From: Nocardia crassostreae | GTDB lineage: Bacteria; Actinomycetota; Actinomycetes; Mycobacteriales; Mycobacteriaceae | Assembly: GCF_001613405.1 (NCBI RefSeq) | Contig: NZ_BDCH01000020.1 | Location: 1 to 64,000 of the forward strand | DNA: 64,000 nucleotides | Direction: 5' to 3' | Part shown: piece after piece, positions 52,556 to 61,733 of the stretch | How the letters are laid out: every line of letters begins with the position of its first letter | How positions within the stretch are numbered: position 1 is the stretch's first letter | Notes under the pieces: model-generated | Database searches by the model: none | What the model was told of the DNA's origin: nothing | The model's input: only the letters and a program-made list of their open reading frames with translations | Translations under genes and position numbers: made by a program

Positions 52556-53710
52556 ATGGGTGGCGTGGCTGTGCTAGGGGCGCAGGAGCGCCGACACAGA
52601 TCCCGGGGTGGGTGGGTCAAGCGGGCCGTTATCGGCGCCGTGGTGGCCGCGCTGCTACCGTTCGGGGCGTCGGTGGGAGCTGGACCCGCTGCGGCGGAAT
52701 ACGATCCGGCCGCGTTCGACTTCTGGGTGGACTCCAGTATGGGGTCGATCAAAACTCGGATTCTGCGGGCGGCGGACGGGAATACCGATCGGGTGGTCTA
52801 TCTGCTCGACGGGGAGCGGGCCGAGGCCGATATGAACGGGTGGGAGCGGTACACCACCATTCCGGCGGCGCTGGCCAAATTCAATATCAATGTGGTGATG
52901 CCGGTCGGCGGCATGTCCAGCTTCTATGTGGACTGGGAGCAGCCGAGCAGCTTCAATGGCGTGAATCCCGACGGTGCGTCGCTGCCCAGCGCGGACTCCG
53001 GATCGGCCATCTCCGGCTGGCCCGAGACCTCGGGCAAGACCAGCACCTATGTGTGGGAGACCTTCCTGACCCAGAACCTGCCGACCGCGCTGCAGAATCG
53101 GCTGGGGTTCAGCAAGTCTCGCAACGGGGTGTTCGGGCTCTCCATGGGCGGCAGCGCCTCGCTCATGATGGCGGCCTACCATCCGGAGCAATTCGTCTAC
53201 GCGGGTTCGCTTTCCGGATACCTGAACATGGCCGCGCCCGGTATGCGCGAAGCGCTGCGGCTGGCCATGATTGCGGCCGGTAGGTACAACATCGATTCCA
53301 TGGCGCCCGAGGGCAGCGCGCAGTGGAAGCGGATGAATCCGTACAACTTCGCGGACAAGCTGCAGGCCAATGGAACTCAGCTCTACATCTCCGCGGGTAG
53401 CGGGCAACCGGCGCAGCAGGACCTGTCCTCGACCGACGTCATTATTCAGGGCATGCCGCTGGAGGCCATCGCGCTGGCGAATACCCGGGCATTCGAATCG
53501 AAGCTCGGCACGCTGGGCTACGACAAGGTGACCTACGACTTCCCGAGCATCGGCGTGCACAACTGGGGCAACTGGCAGCAGGTCGCCAACCGCATGCTGC
53601 CGGATATCGCCAAGTACGTGGGCAAGCCGCTGCCCGCCGGGCAGGCGCCCGCAGGCCCGCCGCCGGGTGAGGGACAGCCGCCCGGTGACGGACAGGCGCC
53701 GCAGAACTAG
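52556..53710 (+). CDS. Secreted mycolyltransferase-like (antigen 85 family) esterase with Pro/Gly tail
   Basis: A 384-residue exported protein. The signal region contains KRAVIGAVVAALLPFGASVG with cleavage near GPAAAEY. Hallmarks: FNINVVMPVGGMSSFYVDWE, YVWETFLTQNLP, nucleophile in VFGLSMGGSASLMMA, and the histidine region SIGVHNWGNWQQ. The last 25 residues are Pro/Gly/Gln-rich, as in some wall-exposed proteins. It is close to the 21071 paralogue. A small hairpin (GCGGCCG-gtt-CGGCCGC, 52515-52531) lies in its leader or ends the preceding gene. Confidence 0.9.
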   Translation: MGGVAVLGAQERRHRSRGGWVKRAVIGAVVAALLPFGASVGAGPAAAEYDPAAFDFWVDSSMGSIKTRILRAADGNTDRVVYLLDGERAEADMNGWERYTTIPAALAKFNINVVMPVGGMSSFYVDWEQPSSFNGVNPDGASLPSADSGSAISGWPETSGKTSTYVWETFLTQNLPTALQNRLGFSKSRNGVFGLSMGGSASLMMAAYHPEQFVYAGSLSGYLNMAAPGMREALRLAMIAAGRYNIDSMAPEGSAQWKRMNPYNFADKLQANGTQLYISAGSGQPAQQDLSSTDVIIQGMPLEAIALANTRAFESKLGTLGYDKVTYDFPSIGVHNWGNWQQVANRMLPDIAKYVGKPLPAGQAPAGPPPGEGQPPGDGQAPQN

Positions 53711-53727
53711 CGGACGGAAGCGCATTC

Positions 53728-53781
53728 GGGGCGTGCCCCCGGGAGCGGGACCCCAGGTCCGGCCTTCCGGGGGCACGCCCC
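53728..53781. terminator. Strong bidirectional terminator
   Basis: A perfect 15-bp stem (GGGGCGTGCCCCCGG and complement) with a 24-base loop, followed on the plus strand by TTTCGGT. It sits between the mycolyltransferase-like gene and the convergent Emb gene. Confidence 0.8.
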
Positions 53782-54660
53782 TTTCGGTATCGCTACCGCG
53801 CCGGTGTGCCGCGGTCACTCCGTCCTGATCGGCGCCTCATCCGCCCAGCCCCAGCGATTCTCGACCCGAGTCTCGATGGTCGCCGTCGGCACCGAGAGGA
53901 ATCGGTTGAGCAACTGGAGTTCGCCCCAGTCCCGAGTCCAATCGTTGTCGAGATAGCTGGGCACCGTGCGCGACCGCATGAGCACATTCGTCCACCCGAG
54001 CGGCCCGCCGCCGGTATCGCCCTGCCACGTCTCCGCGACGCGCGCATTGAGCTTGTCCGGCAGAATCCGCCACACCGGCAGTTCGGCGACGCCGTCCTTC
54101 GTATCGAAGGGGCGCTGGCACGGGAAGGCGAAGCCCACATGGAAATCCGCCAGCACCGGATCCGTGCCGACCACCGAGGTCAAGGTCGCCAGCTTGGGCA
54201 GCCGCGGCGGAGTTACGGCGATCCACTGCTTTCCGCTGGGGTCGTCCACCGCGGCGACCAGGCGAATCGCATTGGTCCCCTCGGGAATTCGATCCAGCGA
54301 GAGCGGCAGGTTCCGCCACATCGGTGCGCCGCCCACATTCGGCGGGATGAGCTCGCCCAGGGCCTGTACGGTCCCGTCGTCGGCGCGATGCGCGAACTCC
54401 ACGCGCAACCGCTGACCGGGAATCTCCCGGCCGCTGTCGTCGACCGAGGCGATATGCCCCGCCGCGGTGAGGATCAGCACCCGATAGGCCGAATCATTCA
54501 GTGCGGCAGCAAGATCCAGTCGATACCACTGCGTGGTCAGCCACGCGGGCTTCGGTTCGCCGGTCGCGTAACTGCCGAGAACCGGTGTGCGCACCGGCTC
54601 CAGACCGAACGGCAGCGCCGCGGTGCTGCCATTGATTCCGGGCTGATTCGCGCGCGGATC

Positions 54661-54840
54661 ACCGCCGGGCGCGCCCGAGCCGCCGGGTCCGCCTTGGCCG
54701 CCGGGGGCGCCCGGGCCGCCGGGCCCGCCGCTGCCGCCGGGTCCGCCCGTGCCGCCCGGCGCACCGGAGCCGCCGGGCCCCGAGCCGCCCGAACCATCGC
54801 CGGGCGGGGGCCCTTGCTGATCGCCGCCCGGTCCGCCCGC
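54661..54840 (-). repeat. Collagen-like Gly/Pro-rich insert in the Emb gene
   Basis: About 60 codons encode repeats of the type GGPGGSGAPGG and GPGGSG, entirely in frame, between the last membrane helices and the C-terminal carbohydrate-binding domain of the Emb protein. The DNA is a run of imperfect CCGCCGGG-type repeats. A second, Pro-rich insert (PPPGSTPPGST-like) lies at about 56830-57040 in the N-terminal domain. Confidence 0.85.
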
Positions 54841-57014
54841 ATCCGGTACGAGTGAGCCCACTCCGTTCGCCGTGAATCCGGTGTTCTCGGCGGCAAGTCC
54901 GTCGGCGACCGACCCGGTGTAGGGCTGCAACAACGAATCCGAGGTATTCCGCTCCACCAGCACGTCATCCGCCATGGCACACGAATCCCCGCCCAGCGCA
55001 CGCAAATTCGACAACGCCACCGAATAGGCCGGGTACTGCCGATACGCAGCCACGGCCATGGTCCCGATCTCGAACAGCAAGAGCGCTGCGACGGCTACGG
55101 TCAATGGCCGAATCACCAAGCGGTCGAACAACTTTCCAGCCGGACCGATCTGGGTGTCGGCGCGGTGGTACTGCCACAACGCCACCGCCAGACACACCGC
55201 CGCCAGCCCGAGGAACACCGTGGCGAACCCGATGCCGCCCAACGCCGGTGCCCGATCCGGCCAGGTCACCCCGTAGCCGGACACGTACCACCACCCGTTG
55301 GAACCGGTGAACGTGATGGCCAGCAGGAAGAACACCCCCGCCGTGAACAACGACCGGTAGTAGCGGGCACGAATCCCGTTGCTCCCCAATGCGACCGCCG
55401 TCACCGCCGCCAGCGCCGCCGCCAATCCCGCATACACCCCGAGGTGATGCGTCCACTTGGTGGGCGTGAACATCATCAACACCAGCGACATGAACACCAC
55501 CCCGAGCACCCGAGCCACGGGCCCCCGCGCGGTATCCGGAATCCGCCCACCCTTCCGCAGCGCCACCAGCACACACACCCAGGCACAGCAGCATGACGAG
55601 GATCCCGAACCGCCGCGCCACCGCCCCATCGGGCGTCAACGACAACAACGACTCCCACCGCGTCAACTCATCCGACCAGCCCAAATCCGGCCCGACAACC
55701 CGCCGCACCCGAATGGCCTCCACCACCGACGCCAACGTCTGATCCGCGAACACCACCACCAGCACCAACACGCCCGCAGCCACCCCCGGCGCGATAAGCG
55801 CGCTGTATGCCAGCACCTTCCGCCCGCCGGTTCGAGCGCGGGCGGTAATGGTCCGCAGGATCGTCCGGGAACCGGCGATCAGGGCGGCCACGCAGATCAG
55901 GCCGCTGGGGCCCGCGGCCAGTGAGAAGGCCGCGATCAGGACGGCGACGGCGGCGGGGAGGAGGCGGCGGGTGGCGATGGCGCGTTCCATGGAGCACCAG
56001 GTGAGGAGGGCGCCGAGGGCGATGAGGGGTTCGGGGCGGAGGCCGTTGTCGAAGGGGAGCCAGATGGCGAGGAAGACCAGGCCCGCGGTCCAGCGGGCCG
56101 CGGTGCCGGAGCGGACTCGGGAGCCCAGGCGGGGCAGGACTTCCCGGCTGATGACCCACCAGCAGAGGATGCCGGTCAGGAGGGCGGGAAGGCGCATCCA
56201 GAGGCTGGACTCGCTGAGGCGGGTCATCTGGGCGAGGACCTCGTACGGCCAGCCGAAGGGGGCCTCGGCTACGCCGAACCAGCGGTAGTAGTTGGCGGTG
56301 TACCCGGCCTCGCGGGAGGTGCGGGCCATGGTGAGGATGTAGCCGTCGTCGGAGGTATTGGCGCCGATGACATGCCAGAGGGCCAGCGCGCCGCCGACCA
56401 CGGCGTCGGCGAGCGTGAAGCGCCACCAACCGGCCGGGAGGAAGCGGCGGGAGCGGCGGCCGTCGGCCCTGTCCAGGCGGTGCAGACTGATCAAGGAGAT
56501 CAGGGTGAACAGCACCGCACCGGCGATGGCGGCCAGCTTCAGCGGGCTCGGGCTGGAGGAGAAACGGGCGTCGATATCGGCGTGCAGTCGGGCATCGCCT
56601 AGTCGGGCGCGCTCCAGATCGGTGTAGACGCCGACCATTTGGGGACGGATGTCCGATTCGATCACAGTGCGGAACGCCGAACCGTCGGTGCGGGTGAGGC
56701 CGGTCAGCTCGGCCGTGGTGGCGGTGGAAGTCGACTGCACGGTGAGGGCCGCGCAGCGTGGCGCGGACACGACGTTCGGATTCGCGCCCGGGGCCGTGCC
56801 GGGGCTGAGCGCCGAATCGCTGGTGGGCGGCGGGTTTTCACCCGATGGCGGCGTCGTCCCCGGCTGGGCCGTGCTACCCGGCTGAGTGACGCCCGATGGT
56901 GGAGTCGCCCCCGGGCTGGTGCCACCCGGCGGGGTGGCACCGGGCGGGAGAGTGGAACCCGGCGGCGTGGAGCCTGGCGGAGGAGTCGAGCCCGGCGAGG
57001 GGAATGCGCCCGGC

Positions 57015-57054
57015 GGCGGTGTCCCACCGGGTGCGGCGGTGTCCCACCGGGTGC
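57015..57054. repeat. 20-bp exact tandem duplication
   Basis: The unit GGCGGTGTCCCACCGGGTGC occurs twice head to tail. Twenty is not a multiple of three, so the copy throws the Emb frame. Removing one copy joins the N-terminal and middle frames as APGGTPPPGAFPSPGS, which is the natural Pro-rich linker. Confidence 0.95.
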
Positions 57055-57571
57055 GGTGGTGGCGGGCTGCGGTGCGCCTGGGCCGGTGCCCGCGCCGTTG
57101 CCATTCTGGGTGGTGGGCGCGCCGTCGGATGTGGTTCCCGGGCCGATGATTTCGGTGATCGGGGCGGTCAGCAAGGGGTGGTTGCGGAGCAGGACCGCGA
57201 GGGTGCGGCCGGTGTCGGGTTTGTCCTCTACGCGGATGAGGAGGCCCTTTTCGGCGGCCCCGGGGGCCATGGCCGGGATTGTCGAGAGCACCGTTCCGCC
57301 GGGGGTGTCGCGGATCGCGGTGCACGGGATCGTGACATCCAGCGATAGCGGCACGTAGCCGACCAGCGGCGCGGTCAGTTGAACCGCTTGCGGCTGTGGC
57401 CAATCCAGGCTCGCCCTGTCCTGCCGGACCGGGAGCAGCGGCGTAGCCACCGCCAGTAGAACTGCTACTACCCCCGATACGGCGGCGATTACTCGAACTC
57501 GGTTGAACCGAGGTGAATCTGCACGCACGAAGACCGACTCTAGCCATCACCGTCGCGAAACTTCGCGCCAG

Positions 57572-58804
57572 TTAATCACCTCTGCGCTGGATCCGGTGAA
57601 AAATGCTTGGTGGAAGCGTTTTTCGGAGTGCGAATACCAGCACGATCATGTAGACGATGACGTAGATATTCAGCAGCAACGGCGCGATCGTCCACCACTG
57701 GGGATAGAGGAACAAGCCGATCGACACATAGTCCTCGTTCCACCGGTAGGACCAGGCGCCGAGCACGCCGAACAGCACCACCGCGACAATCCACCACCGC
57801 GCCCGGGATTGCGCCCGATGCACGAGATAGACGAACAGCGGGACGAACCACACCCAGTGGTGGCCCCACGAGAACGGCGACACCGCACAGGCCGTCAACC
57901 CGGCGATGGTCACGGCGAGCAATTGTTCACCGCGCCGGTACAGCGCGCTGGTGAGGATCAGGCTCGCCACGGCGACCACACCGGCGATCGCCAGCCACCA
58001 CCACACGGGAGCCGCGCCATGACTCAGATGGGCGATGGTGCCGCGGATGGACTGGTTGGCCGGATTGTCGTCGGGGGCAATGCGATCGGATTCGAAGAAG
58101 GTCCGCAACCAGTACTGCCGCGAATCACCGGGCAGCGCGATCCCGGCCAGCATGGCGGTCCCGGCGAATGTCGCGGCCGCGATGCCCGCCGAACGCCATT
58201 GCCGCAAGGCGAAAAACTGAATGATGAAGTAGCCCGGGACCAGCTTGATCCCCGCCGCCACCCCGACCCCCACACCGCGCGTCCGGCTGGACTCGGGCCG
58301 CGCGAAGCTCCACAGCACGACCAGCATCAACATCAGATTGATCTGCCCGTAGAACAAGGTGGTGCGCACCGGCTCGAGGAACAGGCACGTCATCGCGAGC
58401 AGTGCGCTGACCGCCGCGAGCCGCCCGGTCAGGCGATAGCCCAGCAGCCGCCAGCTCGACAACACGCAGCCGTACAGCGCGGCCAGATTCAACAGCAGCC
58501 AGGTGTAGGTGACATAGCCCCACGGCACCACGGCAATTGGAATGAAGGCGATGGCGGAGAACGGCGTATAGGTATACAGCAGTCCGTACAGCGTCGGCTC
58601 GGTATAGAGCGGATCCCCGTGCAGCGCCTTCAACGCCCCGTCGCGATAGATGTGCGCATCCAGCCCGCCCGCCAGGATTCCGGCCTTGTCCAGCCACGGA
58701 TCGACCGTGGTGAACAGCAGGATCAAGGCCAGGCCCGCCCCCGCGGCGAGTATCGAGAAGGTGGGACGCGACCGCGTCACCTCAGCCGCCCCCGCAGTGC
58801 CCAC
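57572..58804 (-). CDS. GT87-type (DUF2029) membrane glycosyltransferase
   Basis: A 410-residue protein with about ten membrane helices. GLDAHIYRDGALKALHGDPL after helix 1 carries the catalytic Asp position of polyprenol-phosphate-mannose-dependent mannosyltransferases; YTPFSAIAFIPIAV, FYGQINLMLMLVVLWSFARP and SPFSWGHHWVWFVPLFVYLV are further family segments. Related mycobacterial enzymes add alpha-1,2-mannose to lipomannan or PIMs. It follows the Emb gene region on the same strand and probably serves the same glycolipid. Confidence 0.87.
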   Translation of the reverse strand: MGTAGAAEVTRSRPTFSILAAGAGLALILLFTTVDPWLDKAGILAGGLDAHIYRDGALKALHGDPLYTEPTLYGLLYTYTPFSAIAFIPIAVVPWGYVTYTWLLLNLAALYGCVLSSWRLLGYRLTGRLAAVSALLAMTCLFLEPVRTTLFYGQINLMLMLVVLWSFARPESSRTRGVGVGVAAGIKLVPGYFIIQFFALRQWRSAGIAAATFAGTAMLAGIALPGDSRQYWLRTFFESDRIAPDDNPANQSIRGTIAHLSHGAAPVWWWLAIAGVVAVASLILTSALYRRGEQLLAVTIAGLTACAVSPFSWGHHWVWFVPLFVYLVHRAQSRARWWIVAVVLFGVLGAWSYRWNEDYVSIGLFLYPQWWTIAPLLLNIYVIVYMIVLVFALRKTLPPSIFHRIQRRGD

Positions 58805-59125
58805 GGCTACTTACCCTACGTAAGCACGGGGCCGCGATCATGCCCACGGAGCTGGGGCAAGCCGCGTCCAGGAGCGTGACCAGCCTCACCCTTCGATCTT
58901 GAACAGCTGTGAGAGTCGCAGGTGAGCAGGCGATTTCGTCGCGCTATGACCGTGGCGCCCCCGAATATTCGGATGAAACGTGTCGTACCCGACAGGAATA
59001 CTTTTTCCCGACCGATGAGTTGAGTGATCTATTGCCGTCTGATCTCGTGTGGCGCCGGGAAACAGGCAGTGACTCGCATCGGGCCACACGTCGTCCAGCA
59101 AGCACTACGCCCCGGAGGTAACCCC
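58805..59125. other. Divergent intergenic region without a supported gene
   Basis: About 320 bases between the start of the mannosyltransferase gene and the MFS gene. Short open frames here lack ribosome sites. The part 58960-59030 is A/T-richer and probably contains the MFS promoter. Nothing else was seen. Confidence 0.5.
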
Positions 59126-60625
59126 TTGGCCCCCGAAATATCCGCAAGCACCACCTCCGGAGGGAAGACGCCCATCGTCGTCCGGCTCCTGGTGCTCGCG
59201 ACATTCGTGGTGATTCTGAACGAAACCGTCATGGTCAACGCTCTGCCAGCGCTGATGCACGACCTCGAGATCACCGAGCGGTCGGCCCAATGGGTTTCCA
59301 CCGCATTCATGCTCACCATGGCGGCGGTCATCCCGGTGACCGGATGGTTCCTGCAGCGGGTCACCACCCGCCAGGCCTACGCCATCGCCATGGGCGTCTT
59401 CCTCGCGGGCACCACGCTCTCGGCCATCGCGCCGAACTTCGCCATACTGCTGGTCGGCCGCGTCGTCCAGGCCGGTGGCACCGCGGTCATGATGCCGCTG
59501 CTCATGACCACTCTGATGACCATGGTGGCCGAGCAGGATCGCGGCCGCGTCATGGGCAATGTCACCCTCGCCATCTCGGTGGCTCCGGTCATGGGTCCGG
59601 TCCTGTCCGGCGTGGTGCTGGAGGTCGGCAACGACAATTGGCGCTATCTGTTCCTGCTCATGCTCCCGATCGCCGGTGTCGTCACCTTCTTCGGTCTGCG
59701 CAAGCTCGAGAATGTCGGTGAGCCGCAGTCCGGTTCCATCGACTGGGCCAGTGTCATGTTCGCGTCCTTCGGCTTCGGCGGCCTGGTGTACGGCCTCAGC
59801 AAGTTCGAGATGGACAACCCCACCACCCCGCTGCTGATCGCCGCGGGCGGTCTGGCGCTGGTCGGCGTGTTCGTGGCCCGCCAGCTGCAGCTCCAGCGCA
59901 AGGGCACCCCCCTGCTGGATCTGCGGGTGCTGCTGTCCAGCACCTACGCCAAGGCGATCGTGCTCATGTCGGTGGCGTTCATGGCCATGATGGGCTCGAT
60001 GATCCTGCTGCCGCTGTTCCTGCAGAACCTGCGAGGCCTCACCCCGCTGGAGACCGGCCTGCTGGTCATGCCCGGCGGTCTGGCCATGGGCCTGCTCGGC
60101 CCGACCGTGGGTCGCATCTTCGACAAGTTCGGCGGCCGCGTCCTGGTGATTCCCGGCGCCATCGGCGTCACCCTGGCGCTGGCGGGCTTCGCGTTCATCT
60201 CCATGTCCATCCCGTACGCCGCACTGCTGGGCCTGCACATCCTGCTGATGATCTCCCTGGCCGCGGCCTTCACCCCGGTCTTCACCCTCGGCCTGGGCGC
60301 GCTGCCGCCGCACCTGTACTCGCACGGCAGCTCCATGCTGGGCACCCTCCAGCAGGTGGCCGCCGCCTTCGGCACCGCCCTGGTGGTCACCGTCATGTCC
60401 ACCCGCAGTGAGTCGCTCATCGAGTCCGGCACCGGCCCGCAGGATGCTCTGCTCTCAGGCATGAAGCTGGCCTTCGGCCTCTCCGCGGTCCTCTCGGTCA
60501 TCGTCATCGTCATGGCGGTGCTGCTCCCGAACCGGGCCCCCGCACCCGAGGAGTCCGACGAGCACGGCCTCACCATCGACGACGAGCTCGCGCTGGAAAC
60601 CGCGCCGAATCTGGTCAAGGACTGA
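59126..60625 (+). CDS. MFS drug transporter, DHA2 family
   Basis: A 499-residue, 14-helix exporter. TTG 59126 lies 6 bases after GGAGGT, which decides the start; the longer open frame upstream has no ribosome site. Motif D1 is VVILNETVMVNALPALMHDL, followed by WVSTAFMLTMAAVIPVTGWF, GRVVQAGGTAVMMPLLMTTL and VMGPVLSGVVLE (motif C). Close to Lde/EmrB-like antibiotic pumps. A strong terminator follows. Confidence 0.92.
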   Translation: MAPEISASTTSGGKTPIVVRLLVLATFVVILNETVMVNALPALMHDLEITERSAQWVSTAFMLTMAAVIPVTGWFLQRVTTRQAYAIAMGVFLAGTTLSAIAPNFAILLVGRVVQAGGTAVMMPLLMTTLMTMVAEQDRGRVMGNVTLAISVAPVMGPVLSGVVLEVGNDNWRYLFLLMLPIAGVVTFFGLRKLENVGEPQSGSIDWASVMFASFGFGGLVYGLSKFEMDNPTTPLLIAAGGLALVGVFVARQLQLQRKGTPLLDLRVLLSSTYAKAIVLMSVAFMAMMGSMILLPLFLQNLRGLTPLETGLLVMPGGLAMGLLGPTVGRIFDKFGGRVLVIPGAIGVTLALAGFAFISMSIPYAALLGLHILLMISLAAAFTPVFTLGLGALPPHLYSHGSSMLGTLQQVAAAFGTALVVTVMSTRSESLIESGTGPQDALLSGMKLAFGLSAVLSVIVIVMAVLLPNRAPAPEESDEHGLTIDDELALETAPNLVKD

Positions 60626-60638
60626 CGACTCGGCAGAC

Positions 60639-60673
60639 AAGGCCGGTCCGGACGATTCGTCCGGACCGGCCTT
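60639..60673. terminator. Strong hairpin terminator
   Basis: AAGGCCGGTCCGGAC and its complement form a perfect 15-bp stem with a GATTC loop, followed by TTTCC, 13 bases after the MFS stop. Confidence 0.88.
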
Positions 60674-60740
60674 TCCTATGCCGCCAACGACCCAACTGAT
60701 GCCAGAAACCACTCGCCACCTGCTGTCATACGAATGTAAG

Positions 60741-61037
60741 ATGGCCTACGTGGGATACGACATTCCCGAATGGGCGCTGGAGCTCGCGGCACGCTACGGC
60801 ATCGAGCCGTACCAGATCATGCAGGCACTCACCGGGCCAGGTCGAAAATGGCCGCGACCGGTGCGCGGACAGGGCGACTTGCCTGCACTCATGATCATTG
60901 CCCGTATTGCTTCCGGCACCCCGCTAGCGATCGTCGTACGACCGCTGTCACAGTGGGATCAACAGGTCATCGGTGTCATGCCGGTGACCGGCGAACTGCT
61001 CGCCGACTTCGAGAAATGGGAGGAGCACAATGACTGA
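60741..61037 (+). CDS. Small toxin-like protein of a candidate toxin-antitoxin pair
   Basis: A 98-residue protein beginning MAYVGYDIPEWALELAARYG. A helical start (ALELAARYGIEPYQIMQALT) leads into several beta strands (ALMIIARIASGTPLAIVV, QVIGVMPVTGELL), the layout of BrnT/RelE-like toxins, but no active-site motif is recognised. The start is uncertain: ATG 60741 has no ribosome site, GTG 60750 is in frame, and ATG 60678 would add 21 odd residues. It overlaps the downstream ribbon-helix-helix gene by eight bases, the toxin-first order of BrnT/BrnA and HigBA systems. Confidence 0.65.
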   Translation: MAYVGYDIPEWALELAARYGIEPYQIMQALTGPGRKWPRPVRGQGDLPALMIIARIASGTPLAIVVRPLSQWDQQVIGVMPVTGELLADFEKWEEHND

Positions 61038-61371
61038 GCAGCACCGCTACCCGACCGACGCCGACGAAGCCCAGCAGTTCATGGACAAGCTCACCTTCGA
61101 TGACACCACCCGGGCCCCCGAGCTGCCCGCCACTGGCGCACCTGTCACGGTGTCACGCACTGTCCGACTGCCGCTCGACCTCAATCAGCGCATCCGGGAC
61201 GAGGCCGTCGCGCGCGGTGTCACGGACTCCGACGTCATCCGCGAATGGATCGCGATCGGAGCCGCTAACGCACAATGGCCCGACGATACCGAACTTGTCA
61301 GCCGTGCCGCCGCTGAGCGCGCCGTCATGGCCGCACTCGCCACTCTGCACGCCGAACGCCGCCCCGCCTGA
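61030..61371 (+). CDS. Ribbon-helix-helix protein, candidate antitoxin
   Basis: A 113-residue protein. ATG 61030 follows GGGAGGAGCACA. A ribbon-helix-helix DNA-binding fold of CopG type is in the middle: VSRTVRLPLDLNQRIRDEAV then RGVTDSDVIREWIAIGA. The acidic N-terminus (YPTDADEAQQFMDKL) and Ala-rich C-terminus could wrap the partner. Small size, overlap and fold suggest an antitoxin that represses its own operon. Confidence 0.8.
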   Translation: MTEQHRYPTDADEAQQFMDKLTFDDTTRAPELPATGAPVTVSRTVRLPLDLNQRIRDEAVARGVTDSDVIREWIAIGAANAQWPDDTELVSRAAAERAVMAALATLHAERRPA

Positions 61372-61402
61372 CCGGGCATTGGCAGCAAGAAAGTTCATGT
61401 AG

Positions 61403-61654
61403 GGCATACATACCGGGCATCCGTACTCGTGGGACTGCCGGGACAACGGCGTCTGCCTCGGCCAGTACGGCGCCGACTATGCCTCCGAACACTTGGACTA
61501 CGTGCTGCCCCTGGCCGGGTATGCGGGTCCGGCTCGGTATGTCAATGAGACGCGGCGGGTGAAGAGTCCGCAGTGGAGCGTCACATCGTGGGGGAAGACC
61601 TACACCTATACCGACTACAGCGACCACTATCCGGTCTTCGGTTATGCGGGCTGA
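61403..61654 (+). pseudogene. 3' remnant of a sphingomyelinase C-like phosphodiesterase gene
   Basis: After a TAG at 61400-61402 the frame is open for 83 codons and reads like the C-terminus of a secreted neutral sphingomyelinase of the endonuclease/exonuclease/phosphatase superfamily: GQYGADYASEHLDYVLPLAG, KSPQWSVTSWGKTYTYTDYS and the catalytic-His motif YSDHYPVFGYAG at the end. No start codon or N-terminal two thirds is present; the small toxin-antitoxin-like pair occupies the upstream DNA, so insertion of that pair probably removed them. Confidence 0.75.
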
Positions 61655-61733
61655 CCCGTCGGTGCTCGGGCATTTTCATATATCTTTCCCGAATCTGGTG
61701 CGTCCTAGACTTGAATGAGTCATAATTCGGAAC

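Larger units (their letters stand above)
53815..57528 (-). pseudogene. Emb-family arabinosyltransferase gene with two frame disruptions
   Basis: GTG 57528 starts MRADSPRFNRVRVIAAVSGV, a first helix and an N-terminal extracellular part. A 20-bp tandem duplication at 57015-57054 shifts the frame. The middle frame then carries the GT-C catalytic segment GANTSDDGYILTMARTSREA (Asp-Asp) and the remaining helices to FGILVMLLCLGVC. Near 55572 one GT unit is missing from a GT run (minus strand), and the last frame continues VLVALRKGGRIPD with the C-terminal carbohydrate-binding module. Reading corrected, about 1230 residues. Emb proteins build arabinan of arabinogalactan and lipoarabinomannan and are ethambutol targets. 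Two low-complexity inserts are unusual. Confidence 0.88.

Noticed and set aside
54661..54840. GC-rich repeat array in the Emb gene as a possible CRISPR-like array
   Set aside because: The repeats are short, imperfect, in frame and encode Gly/Pro; there are no regular spacers.
58909..59121. 70-codon plus-strand frame before the MFS gene
   Set aside because: No ribosome site, no hydrophobic or motif content, and it would overlap the probable promoter.
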